This document shows, one piece after another, positions 1 through 6,884 of a DNA stretch of 10,642 nucleotides. The notes beneath the pieces are model-generated. The model was not told where the DNA came from. It searched no databases and worked only from the letters and a program-made list of their open reading frames with translations. This DNA is from Clostridia bacterium. GTDB taxonomy: Bacteria > Bacillota_A > Clostridia > Oscillospirales > CAG-272. Both the position numbers and the translations under genes were made by a program. The stretch spans positions 1 through 10,642 of the forward strand of contig JAGBGV010000285.1 of NCBI GenBank assembly GCA_017935805.1, written 5' to 3'. Position 1 is the stretch's first letter. Every line of letters starts with the position of its first letter.

Positions 1-384
1 AATGGGGCAATCAGCAGTACCGCTGTCTTCTTCTGTGAACACGATTGTTTCGGAGATGGAATATGCACCCTTGGTCACAACAACATCAATTCCGTCAAAC
101 CGAGACTTGTCCATCGTGCGAATTGCGTCGCGTGCTGCTTCAATTGTAGCGAAAGGAGCTTTCTTTGTGCCGTCAGCATCTTTTTTGCCGTTTGTTGCAA
201 CGTAGATGATGAGCTTGCCGTCGTCGAGCTCGCCAAATTCGGGAGCGTCTTCATCGGAGGCAAACATGGTGCGGATGAGACGTACGAGGTTCAGTCTCTT
301 TGCGAAAGGACTGTCGGCTGAAACGGAAATGATCATGCCGGCTGTCATGCAAAGAACAAGGATAAACGCGATAATTCTTTTCAT
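1..384 (-). CDS. Secreted right-handed beta-helix protein, N-terminal part (cut by window edge)
   Basis: Only the first 128 codons are inside the window; the frame is open to base 1. It begins MKRIIAFILVLCMTAGM and has a Sec signal peptide with a likely cut after SVSA (residue 23). Then come a basic segment (KRLNLVRLIRTMFAS, residues 29-43), an acidic linker (DEDAPEFGELDDG) and the first strands of a beta-helix domain (IYVATNG at 60-66, then a KAPFATI..AARDAI block and DSGTADCPI at the edge). The start is set by AGGAG (393-397), eight bases upstream. It is the third member of the tandem family with 555-2894 and 3049-5391. Residues 1-65 are closest to the 555-2894 protein, whereas residues 66-128 are closest to the 3049-5391 protein, which suggests recombination. 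Exported; probably a glycan-acting enzyme or binding protein, by analogy with its complete paralogs. The C-terminal part is not visible, so I cannot say whether the gene is intact. Confidence 0.88.
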   Translation of the reverse strand, partial: MKRIIAFILVLCMTAGMIISVSADSPFAKRLNLVRLIRTMFASDEDAPEFGELDDGKLIIYVATNGKKDADGTKKAPFATIEAARDAIRTMDKSRFDGIDVVVTKGAYSISETIVFTEEDSGTADCPI

Positions 385-417
385 TTGTATCTCTCCTTTG
401 AATAATATTCTAAAAAT

Positions 418-446
418 ATTGTATCATTTATTAAAAATCGTAGCAA
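418..446 (-). promoter_or_regulatory. Sigma-A-type promoter for the leftmost beta-helix gene
   Basis: On the minus strand a -35 TTGCTA (441-446) and a -10 TACAAT (418-423) are separated by 17 bases. The predicted start site is about 27 bases upstream of the ATG at 384, just before the AGGAG site. The -10 hexamer is the same as in the promoter of the 3049-5391 paralog. Confidence 0.7.
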
Positions 447-507
447 TGGAAAATTGAGCGTTTTTTATGTAAAAAGGTATACTTAACCACAGGCTTTCCT
501 ATTTGTC

Positions 508-542
508 ATAAAACAAAAGAGACCCACCCAGGTGAGTCTCTT
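508..542 (-). terminator. Rho-independent terminator after the 555-2894 gene
   Basis: An inverted repeat at 517-542, read on the minus strand, gives a GC-containing stem starting AAGAGACTCAC and closing GTGGGTCTCTT with a CTGG loop (one T.G pair). It is followed by the tail TTTTGTTTT. It lies 12 bases past the stop codon of the beta-helix gene and isolates that gene from the next paralog. Confidence 0.85.
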
Positions 543-554
543 AAATTGTTTTAA

Positions 555-2894
555 TTATTTGTAAGTGTATCCCTTTTCAAATACGATGGTCTTTTCGGGG
601 ATTTCAACGTCGTGGGTCCAGTCTTCGAGAACGATGCCGATCTGCTCGAACTGTTCCCATGTGATCTCAATAACGCCTGCAGCAGTTTCTGTGATGAGAG
701 TTTTAAGGTTAACTTCGTCACGTCTGCTGTTGTATGTGGAAACGTTGTCGTTTACGCCGCGAATCTGATCCTTGGGGAAGTCGATATCTTCAGCGTTAGA
801 GTACCTCCACACTGCAGCGTCGATATAGTAAGGTGTTACACCCCAGTTAGAGTAGAGACGAACGCCTCTGTTGTAGTGACACCAGTTGTTGTTGATCTTA
901 ATGAACGCGGGAGCGAGCCATACCATAGGATCGTAGGGATCGGCGCCTTCCATAGAGAGAACAAGCTGTGAGGGTTCGGGGTTGATAGCCTTGTACTCGT
1001 CAAGGAATACGAAGTCGGGAACTGTTGTCTTCTTTTTGGACTTGTAGTTGCCGTTTTCATCGAAGTAAGTATCAAGGAAACCGTAGCCTGCGGCATCAAC
1101 GTATGTGCCGGCACAGTCAATGAAGAGGTTACCGTAGATGTAGTTGTGACGACCTGCATTGGAGAGGATACCGCCACCGTAGATTGCAGCTGCTACGTTA
1201 CCTGTTGTGGTGAAGTAGCTGGACATACCGTCATAGTAGAATGCGTAGCCGGGGTAAGCCTTCCAGTCGGGGTTGACTTCCTTGATGGACTCTGTGAGCT
1301 CCTGTGCACCGACGTCATGAACGTAGTTGTACTGGATGTTTACGTTAGCATTTTCTCTGCCGTCACCGGAGATTGCGCCAACGTCATCGGAAAGATTGAG
1401 CACGTCGAATACGTGGTTGTATTCAACAGTGGTGTTGATACAGTTTGCAACGTGGATACCCTTGAAGTTGGAATCGTGGCATGTGTTGTGGTCAACGAGG
1501 ATGTCAACACCGCTTACAGAGATAGCATAACCCCAACCGCCGTTGTAAGCCCAGTCGTGGATGTAGTTGTTGTAAATACGAGTGTTTCCGCCTGTCATGT
1601 TGTCGATATCACCGGACTTAAACTCAATTGCAGTACCACCGACATCATAGATGTGGTTTCCCTGAATGAGAGTATTGTCGTTATTGCCGTTGAAGTCGAT
1701 ACCGATGTCTACAACGGAGGAGATATCACAGTTCTTGATTGTGATGTCGGTTACGTCCTCTGCAACGATACCGTCGTCGATGGCGGACACGAATGTAATA
1801 CCGTCGAATGTGAGGTATCCTGTGTCATTAAGAGTAATAAAGTTCTTGGAAACGGGAAGGGTAAGAGTTGCGGTGTCAAAATTCTCTGTAGGATAGTAGT
1901 AGAGATTGTTGTCTGTACCGATAATGTATTCACCGGGAACATCAAGTTCTTCGGGAATGTTGTACCAGTAGAAGATAGCACCCTTTGTAACGCTGTAGCC
2001 GCCGTTGAAGTCAACCTTCATGATGTCGGTTGTTGTGTCGAACTCTCTGATGTAAGAGTCATCGGGACACCAAAGAACGTTCCAACGAGCCTGAACGAAG
2101 ATCTTTGTGCCGGACTTCCAGGACATAACTCTGTCGAAATGGTCGTCGCCGTATTCAACGATGTAGTAGTCGAGCTCGGTGGAGTTGGTAAACTCAGTTA
2201 CTTCTTCTCCATCGAGACCGATATTCTTACCGCCCTCTGCGTGGAGCCAGCCTTCGTTAGGATAACGTGCAACTGTCTGACGCGCACCGTCAACGGAAAG
2301 GAAGGAGTGGAAGCCTCTGTAGTTTGCGTGCTTGAGCCATCCCTGGATCTCGTCCGCTGTAAAACCGAGACTCTGAAGGCCTACCTGAACGATCTTGTCC
2401 TTAACTTCATCGCTGAAGTACTTGGAAACTTCACCTGTTGCAGGAGCGAAATCCTTTGCAGTAAGAGCAACGCCACCTACAATTGTCGCACCCTTTTCAC
2501 CTATGTAGCTGATGGGGCAATTCTTTGTGCCGCCGTCTTCAGCTGTGAAGGCGATGGGATCAGTGATGGAGTATGTGCCGGACTTGATGATTACGTCAAT
2601 TCCCTTGTATGAGGACTTGTCGATTCCGCGGATCACTTCACGTGCAGTTGAAATGGAGTCAAGAGGAGCTTTTTCTGTTCCTTTTGCATCCTTTTTGCCG
2701 TTTGTTGCAACGTAGATGATGAGCTTGCCGTCGTCGAGCTCGCCAAATTCGGGAGCGTCTTCACTGGAGGCAAACATGGCGCGGATGAGTCGAACGAGAT
2801 TGAGTCTCTTTGCGAAAGGACTGTCGGCTGAAACGGAAACGATCATACCGGCTGTCATGCAAAGAACAAGGATAAGCGCGATAATTCTTTTCAT
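555..2894 (-). CDS. Secreted right-handed parallel beta-helix protein (putative carbohydrate-active enzyme)
   Basis: 779 aa, complete. The signal peptide is MKRIIALILVLCMTAGMIVSVSA (23 residues, cut before DS). A basic segment follows (KRLNLVRLIRAMFAS, 29-43), then an acidic linker. The N-terminal cap of a pectate-lyase-like fold covers about 58-215: YVATNGKKD, a GTYSI..PI block, a GATIVGG turn, and QTVARYPNEGW at 206-216. Beta-helix rungs run from about 350 to 600, with typical N-x-IHD turns (IYNNYIHDW, VEYNHVFDV, IQYNYVHDVG). DDVGAISGDG at 503-512 matches the DGGAIY-type position of related families, and GILSNAGRHNYIYGNLF (575-591) matches the usual late-rung motif. A conserved C-terminal block has LITETAAGVIEITWEQFE (733-750). 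No anchor, dockerin or sortase motif is visible, so it is probably released. Start supported by AAGGAG (2902-2907), seven bases upstream. The architecture resembles GH141/polysaccharide-lyase beta-helix families, but catalytic residues and substrate are not established. Confidence 0.9.
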   Translation of the reverse strand: MKRIIALILVLCMTAGMIVSVSADSPFAKRLNLVRLIRAMFASSEDAPEFGELDDGKLIIYVATNGKKDAKGTEKAPLDSISTAREVIRGIDKSSYKGIDVIIKSGTYSITDPIAFTAEDGGTKNCPISYIGEKGATIVGGVALTAKDFAPATGEVSKYFSDEVKDKIVQVGLQSLGFTADEIQGWLKHANYRGFHSFLSVDGARQTVARYPNEGWLHAEGGKNIGLDGEEVTEFTNSTELDYYIVEYGDDHFDRVMSWKSGTKIFVQARWNVLWCPDDSYIREFDTTTDIMKVDFNGGYSVTKGAIFYWYNIPEELDVPGEYIIGTDNNLYYYPTENFDTATLTLPVSKNFITLNDTGYLTFDGITFVSAIDDGIVAEDVTDITIKNCDISSVVDIGIDFNGNNDNTLIQGNHIYDVGGTAIEFKSGDIDNMTGGNTRIYNNYIHDWAYNGGWGYAISVSGVDILVDHNTCHDSNFKGIHVANCINTTVEYNHVFDVLNLSDDVGAISGDGRENANVNIQYNYVHDVGAQELTESIKEVNPDWKAYPGYAFYYDGMSSYFTTTGNVAAAIYGGGILSNAGRHNYIYGNLFIDCAGTYVDAAGYGFLDTYFDENGNYKSKKKTTVPDFVFLDEYKAINPEPSQLVLSMEGADPYDPMVWLAPAFIKINNNWCHYNRGVRLYSNWGVTPYYIDAAVWRYSNAEDIDFPKDQIRGVNDNVSTYNSRRDEVNLKTLITETAAGVIEITWEQFEQIGIVLEDWTHDVEIPEKTIVFEKGYTYK

Positions 2895-2923
2895 TGAGGT
2901 TCTCCTTAAATGAATTTGGTTTA

Positions 2924-2952
2924 ATTATACCATATTTTCTGTTGATACGCAA
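2924..2952 (-). promoter_or_regulatory. Sigma-A-type promoter for the 555-2894 beta-helix gene
   Basis: On the minus strand a perfect -10 TATAAT (2924-2929) is preceded, after 17 bases, by a weaker -35 TTGCGT (2947-2952). Transcription would start about 24 bases upstream of the ribosome binding region and ATG at 2894. Confidence 0.72.
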
Positions 2953-3005
2953 GGATATTTGCTATGTCATTCTGCCCAAAAAACGACAGCGGGAATATAA
3001 ATTAT

Positions 3006-3038
3006 CAACAAAAAAAGGAGACCTTACGATCTCCTTTT
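3006..3038 (-). terminator. Rho-independent terminator after the 3049-5391 gene, GUAA tetraloop
   Basis: On the minus strand the arms AAAAGGAGATC (3028-3038) and GGTCTCCTTTT (3013-3023) pair over 11 positions, with one T.G pair, around a GTAA loop. A run of seven T follows. It begins ten bases after the stop codon. The same stem with a GAAA loop ends nagA at 5665-5693. Confidence 0.92.
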
Positions 3039-3048
3039 CTCTGTTTAA

Positions 3049-5391
3049 TTAGCCCTTCGGGAAGAATACAACCTTTTCGGGAAGTTCAACGTCAAGATTC
3101 CACTGTGTGGGATCGATACCGATCTTTTCGAACTGTTCCCATGTGATCTCGATTACGCCTGCAGCTGTCTCTGTAATGAGAGTCTTGATGTCGCAGTCAT
3201 TACGCTTGCTGTTGTAGATGGAAACGTGATCGTTTGTGCTGTAAAGAGCGCCCTGCTGTGCATCGATAGCGCCTTCTTCGGCATATCTCCATACCTGCTC
3301 TTCGATGTGGTAAGGTTCGCCCATGTGTCTGGTGTTGTCACGAACACCTCTGTTGTAGTGACACCAGTTGTTCAGAACTGTGATGTAAGCTGGAGTCTGC
3401 TTAACCAGCTTATCTTCAGGGTCTGTGTTTTCGTCAACTTCAAGGATAAGCTGAGCGGGCTCGGGGTTAACAGCCTTGAATTCATCGAGATATACGAATG
3501 AAGGAAGGCTGGTCTTTGCGGGAATATATCTGCCGTCGTCGTCAAATTCGTCGTTACCGTAGCCGTATTCACTTGCCCAAACATAGTCCTTGGAGCAGTT
3601 GATGATAAGGTTGCCGTGGAAGCTGTTCTGACGTCCTGCGTTGGAGAGGTAACCGTGGCCGTCGATGTTGGCGATTACGTTACCGTATGTTTCATAGTAG
3701 GAGGAGCTTCCGTCATAGTAGAAGCCAACGGAGCCAACGTTAGAGAAGTCGGGATTCTTTTCTCTGATTGTTTCGAGGATTGCTGTAGGACCAACGTTGT
3801 GAACGTAGTTGTATCTGAAGATGACATTTGCGTTTTCCTTGCCGCCGTCACCGGAGAGAGCACCGCAGTCTTCAACAGCCTGGAGTACGTTGAATACATA
3901 GTTGTACTCGAAGAGGAGGTTAACGCCGCCTGCAGCGTGGATAGCCTTGGAGTTGGAGTTGCCGGTTGTGTTGTGGGATACGGTAATGTTAATACCGGAA
4001 GCTGTGATGGAGTAAGCGATAACGCTTGTCTTGGACCAGTCGTGTACGTAGTTGTTGGAAATGATAGTTTTGTTGTTGTAGTCAGAAGGAATATTGCGGT
4101 CACCACTATCAATGTTGATACCGTTGTCACCTGTGTCATAAACGTGGTTGCCTGTGATTGTCAGGAACAGACCTTCGCCATCGATACCTTCATTTTTGAT
4201 GGAGGAAACGGAGCAATCCTTAATGGCGAGATAATCGGAGTCGCGGAAATTGATACCGTCACCTTCGGAGGATGTCATAACAAGGTTTTCAAGAGTGATG
4301 TAATCAGCACTTTCGAGCTTGAAAATGTTGTTTACAACAGGGAAGGAGAAGATCGCTGTGTCAAAGTTGTCACCGGGATAGTAGTAAAGGATAGCGTCTT
4401 CGCTGATGTAGTATTCACCGGGAACGTCAAGTTCTTCGGGAATGTTGTAGAAGTACATAACAGTGCCGGGAACGGGATCGTATGCACCAACATACTTAAC
4501 GGTGATCTGATCCTTTTCGGTGTCAATGTTGATGATCTCTGTATCGTCATGGCACCAGAGGTAACGGAGACGTCCGCTGATATACTTGTGACCTTCGCTC
4601 TTCCAGGACATAACTCTGTCGAAGTGATCGTCACCGTATTCAACAACGATTGTGTGAGCCTGGTATTCCTTTGCAATGTGAGAGTCATTGTCTGTGTAAG
4701 GTGTTTCGTTACCGAAGGAGTCAACAAGCCAAGCGTCGTCAATGTTGATCCACTCGTAGTTGGGGTAACGGCAGAGAGTCTGTCTTTCAGCATCTGCAGA
4801 AAGGAAGGGAACAGCCTTGAAGTAACCGGGGGCAGCAAGATACTCAGCCATAGCTTCAGCTGTGTAACCGAACTGCTTAAGGTCGATCTGATAGATCTTG
4901 TCAGCTTCGGGGAAATACTTTGTGTCCTCTCCTGTAGCGGGAGCGAAATCCTTTGCAGTAAAGGAAACGCCACCAACTATTGTAGCACCGTCTTCACCGA
5001 TGTAGCGAATGGGGCAAGCGGCAGTACCGCTGTCTTCTTCTGTGAGAGTGATAGCTTCTGTTACGGCATATGTGCCCTTCTTTAAAACAACGTCGATGCC
5101 CTTGAACTGGGACTTATCCATTGTGCGGATAGCGTCGCGGGCAGCTGTGATAGTTGCAAAGGGAGCTTTTTCTGTGCCTGTTGCGTCCTTTTTTCCGTTT
5201 TCTGCAACGTATACGATGAGTTTCCCGTCTTCAAGTTCACCGAATTCGGGGGCATCTTCGTTGGATGCGAACATAGTGCGGATGAGGCGTACAAGGTTGA
5301 GTCTCTTTACAAAGGGACTTGCAGCAGATACGGAAATTATCATGCCGAAGCACATTGTAAGAGCAAGAACAAGTGCGATGATTCTTTTCAT
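3049..5391 (-). CDS. Secreted right-handed parallel beta-helix protein, paralog of 555-2894
   Basis: 780 aa from the ATG at 5391. An in-frame ATG at 5454 would add 21 residues, but it lies on the -35 box, whereas 5391 has AAGGAG (5399-5404) seven bases upstream and opens a signal peptide like those of the paralogs (MKRIIALVLALTMCFGM, cut after SVSA). A basic segment (KRLNLVRLIRTMFAS) and acidic linker follow. Shared landmarks with the 555-2894 protein are EEDSGTAACPIRYIG near 119-133, ERQTLCRYPNYEW near 203-215, VVEYGDDHFDRVMSWKS near 250-265, helix rungs at about 360-600 (ISNNYVHDW, FEYNYVFNV, FRYNYVHNVG), EDCGALSGDG near 507-516, GYLSNAGRQNSFHGNL near 580-595, and LNNWCHYNRGVR near 673-684. 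The C-terminal ETAAGVIEITWEQFE block is almost unchanged. The two probably share a fold and class of reaction but differ in the loops, consistent with different substrates. Exported, no anchor seen. Enzyme class is an inference. Confidence 0.9.
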   Translation of the reverse strand: MKRIIALVLALTMCFGMIISVSAASPFVKRLNLVRLIRTMFASNEDAPEFGELEDGKLIVYVAENGKKDATGTEKAPFATITAARDAIRTMDKSQFKGIDVVLKKGTYAVTEAITLTEEDSGTAACPIRYIGEDGATIVGGVSFTAKDFAPATGEDTKYFPEADKIYQIDLKQFGYTAEAMAEYLAAPGYFKAVPFLSADAERQTLCRYPNYEWINIDDAWLVDSFGNETPYTDNDSHIAKEYQAHTIVVEYGDDHFDRVMSWKSEGHKYISGRLRYLWCHDDTEIINIDTEKDQITVKYVGAYDPVPGTVMYFYNIPEELDVPGEYYISEDAILYYYPGDNFDTAIFSFPVVNNIFKLESADYITLENLVMTSSEGDGINFRDSDYLAIKDCSVSSIKNEGIDGEGLFLTITGNHVYDTGDNGINIDSGDRNIPSDYNNKTIISNNYVHDWSKTSVIAYSITASGINITVSHNTTGNSNSKAIHAAGGVNLLFEYNYVFNVLQAVEDCGALSGDGGKENANVIFRYNYVHNVGPTAILETIREKNPDFSNVGSVGFYYDGSSSYYETYGNVIANIDGHGYLSNAGRQNSFHGNLIINCSKDYVWASEYGYGNDEFDDDGRYIPAKTSLPSFVYLDEFKAVNPEPAQLILEVDENTDPEDKLVKQTPAYITVLNNWCHYNRGVRDNTRHMGEPYHIEEQVWRYAEEGAIDAQQGALYSTNDHVSIYNSKRNDCDIKTLITETAAGVIEITWEQFEKIGIDPTQWNLDVELPEKVVFFPKG

Positions 5392-5425
5392 GTTATTTCT
5401 CCTTTGGAGCAAATTTGTATGCCTC

Positions 5426-5454
5426 ATTGTATCATTATAATTTGTGAAAGTCAA
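5426..5454 (-). promoter_or_regulatory. Sigma-A promoter for the 3049-5391 beta-helix gene
   Basis: On the minus strand -35 TTGACT (5449-5454) and -10 TACAAT (5426-5431) are 17 bases apart. A second TATAAT-like hexamer lies inside the spacer but at the wrong distance. The position shows that translation must start downstream, at 5391. Confidence 0.82.
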
Positions 5455-5455
5455 G

Positions 5456-5664
5456 ACAAAAGGCGCTTATTTTCAGCCAAAAGTTGACGTGTCTGAGCAT
5501 CTTCGGCAGTATTGACAAAATGCGTAAGACTTTTTGTGCATCATGCCGAGGCAAAAAAGAACTCCCCAAAAACTCATAACCAAATAAGCCAAGGATGCAG
5601 TCCTCGTGGGTGGAGTCAGATAACGCCATGCTATTGAACCGTAACCATTCCACCCGGCTTATAA
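5456..5664 (-). other. Unassigned intergenic segment with two overlapping open frames
   Basis: About 200 bases lie between the nagA terminator and the promoter of the next gene. On the minus strand two frames stay open together: one from a GTG at 5653 to 5435 (72 codons, containing FLPRHDAQKVLRILSILP) and one from 5658 to 5473 (61 codons without an early ATG, containing YAFCQYCRRCSD). Neither has a ribosome binding site or a promoter that I can see, and the first runs through the downstream promoter. I do not recognise a family. It may be a remnant or a copy of a dispersed non-coding element rather than a gene. Confidence 0.35.
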
Positions 5665-5693
5665 CTTAAAAAGGAGACCTTTCGATCTCCTTT
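5665..5693 (-). terminator. Rho-independent terminator after nagA, GAAA tetraloop
   Basis: On the minus strand AAAGGAGATC (5684-5693) pairs with GGTCTCCTTT (5670-5679) around a GAAA loop, a GNRA tetraloop, followed by TTTTT. It starts nine bases after the nagA stop codon and marks the end of the esterase-nagB-nagA unit. Confidence 0.92.
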
Positions 5694-5701
5694 AGTGTTG
5701 C

Positions 5702-6883
5702 TTATACAGTTTTTTTGCCGCAGATATACACGGACCTGATGTTGATGCCCTCGTCAAAGAGCACTAAATCTGCGTCCATGCCGACTTCAATCTTGCCCTT
5801 GCGGTCTCCGATGCCGATCTCACGGGCAGGGTTGACAGTCATCATCTTGACAGCCTCGTGAAGCGGAATGCCTGCCTGATGAGTCATAACGCGAACAAGT
5901 CTGTCGGTTGTGGCAACGCTTCCTGCGAAGGAAATACCGTCGGGCATATGAGCGATTCCGTCAAATACGCTGACAAGCTGACCCTTTGTGAGGCTACCCA
6001 GGAGATATTCTCCGTCAGGCATACCCGCGCCGCGCATTGCATCGGTGACGAGCACCACTCTGTCCTCTCCCTTGGTCTTTACGATAAGCTGAAGCAGGGA
6101 AGTAGGCAGGTGCTTTCCGTCCGCGATTACCTCGGCTGCGTATTCGTCATGGAGTAGTGCCGCTTCGAGAAGCCCGGGCACACGGTATCCGTTTTCACGA
6201 ATGATGGTGGACATACTGCTGTACAGATGTGTCGCCATTGTGTAGCCGGCCTCTATTGCCGCAACCGCGTCGCTGTATTTTGCTTCGCTGTGACCTGCGG
6301 AGAAGAGGATGCCCTCATTTCTCAGCTCGCGCGCCATCTCGATTGCTCCGTCAAGCTCCGGTGCAACTGTCCAGATGAGGATTTCACCGTCTGCCATGCG
6401 GACTATTTTGCGCCAATCCTCGGGGGTGGGGGACTTTATGTATTTGGGATCCTGCGCTCCTGCCATAACAGGTGCAACATAGGGACCTTCAAGATGCACA
6501 CCCGGCACAAAAGGCAAGCTTTCGTATTCGGGAGACGCTTTTACTGTGCGGATGGAGTTGAACAGCGCCTCAAGCTCAAAGTCCTCAGATGTGAGGGATG
6601 TGGGCACCATTGTGGTAGTGCCATGCTGCATGTGTGCTCTCATTGCACCAACTGTTGCTTCGACTGTGGCATCCATGAAATCGTGACCGCCGCCGCCGTG
6701 AACGTGAATGTCAATGAATCCGGGGGAGAGGAACAGCCCCTCGCCGTCAATTACCGTGTCAGCGGTGAGCGTACCTGCTTTGCCGATCTCTACGATCTTG
6801 CCGTCCTCCGTCTTCAGCGCCATGCTTGGCTTGACTGAATCGGGAAAGACCAGCGATACGTTATCTATAACGATAGAGTTCAT
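5702..6883 (-). CDS. nagA: N-acetylglucosamine-6-phosphate deacetylase
   Basis: 393 aa, normal length for NagA of the amidohydrolase superfamily. It would hydrolyse N-acetylglucosamine 6-phosphate to glucosamine 6-phosphate and acetate in the cytoplasm. Visible metal- and substrate-site motifs: PGFIDIHVHGGGGHDFMD with His60 and His62, GVHLEGPY with Glu132, SAGHSE with His198, ATHLYSSM with His219, ADGKHLP near 254-260, and LVTDAM with the catalytic Asp281. The C-terminal VNPAREIGI..RKGKIEVGMDADLVLFD block is typical of the family. The usual HLFNAM motif is replaced by HLYSSM, a variant I associate with a clostridial-type NagA subfamily, so the exact N-acetyl sugar phosphate may differ. The ATG is one base after the nagB stop (TAA-G-ATG), with only a weak GAAAG-like site, so translation is probably coupled to nagB. 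Function of the general reaction is well supported; substrate identity is less so. Confidence 0.93.
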   Translation of the reverse strand: MNSIVIDNVSLVFPDSVKPSMALKTEDGKIVEIGKAGTLTADTVIDGEGLFLSPGFIDIHVHGGGGHDFMDATVEATVGAMRAHMQHGTTTMVPTSLTSEDFELEALFNSIRTVKASPEYESLPFVPGVHLEGPYVAPVMAGAQDPKYIKSPTPEDWRKIVRMADGEILIWTVAPELDGAIEMARELRNEGILFSAGHSEAKYSDAVAAIEAGYTMATHLYSSMSTIIRENGYRVPGLLEAALLHDEYAAEVIADGKHLPTSLLQLIVKTKGEDRVVLVTDAMRGAGMPDGEYLLGSLTKGQLVSVFDGIAHMPDGISFAGSVATTDRLVRVMTHQAGIPLHEAVKMMTVNPAREIGIGDRKGKIEVGMDADLVLFDEGINIRSVYICGKKTV

Positions 6884-6884
6884 C

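Noticed and set aside
302..384. Lipoprotein signal (LVLC) in the beta-helix signal peptides
   Set aside because: The residue before Cys is Leu, not Gly or Ala, the Cys is in the middle of the hydrophobic core, and the 3049-5391 paralog lacks it at that position; an SVSA cut site fits better.
1146..2612. 488-codon plus-strand open frame antisense to the beta-helix gene, and a 489-codon one at 3616-5085 in the paralog
   Set aside because: Both are exactly in register with the sense codons. They stay open simply because the sense genes avoid TTA, CTA and TCA codons. The translations are Val/Cys-rich and lack domains, ribosome binding sites or promoters.
5389..5454. Longer 801-residue form of the 3049-5391 protein starting at 5454
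   Set aside because: The extra codons overlap the -35 and -10 hexamers and would bury the signal peptide; the ATG at 5391 has a proper ribosome binding site and matches the paralogs.
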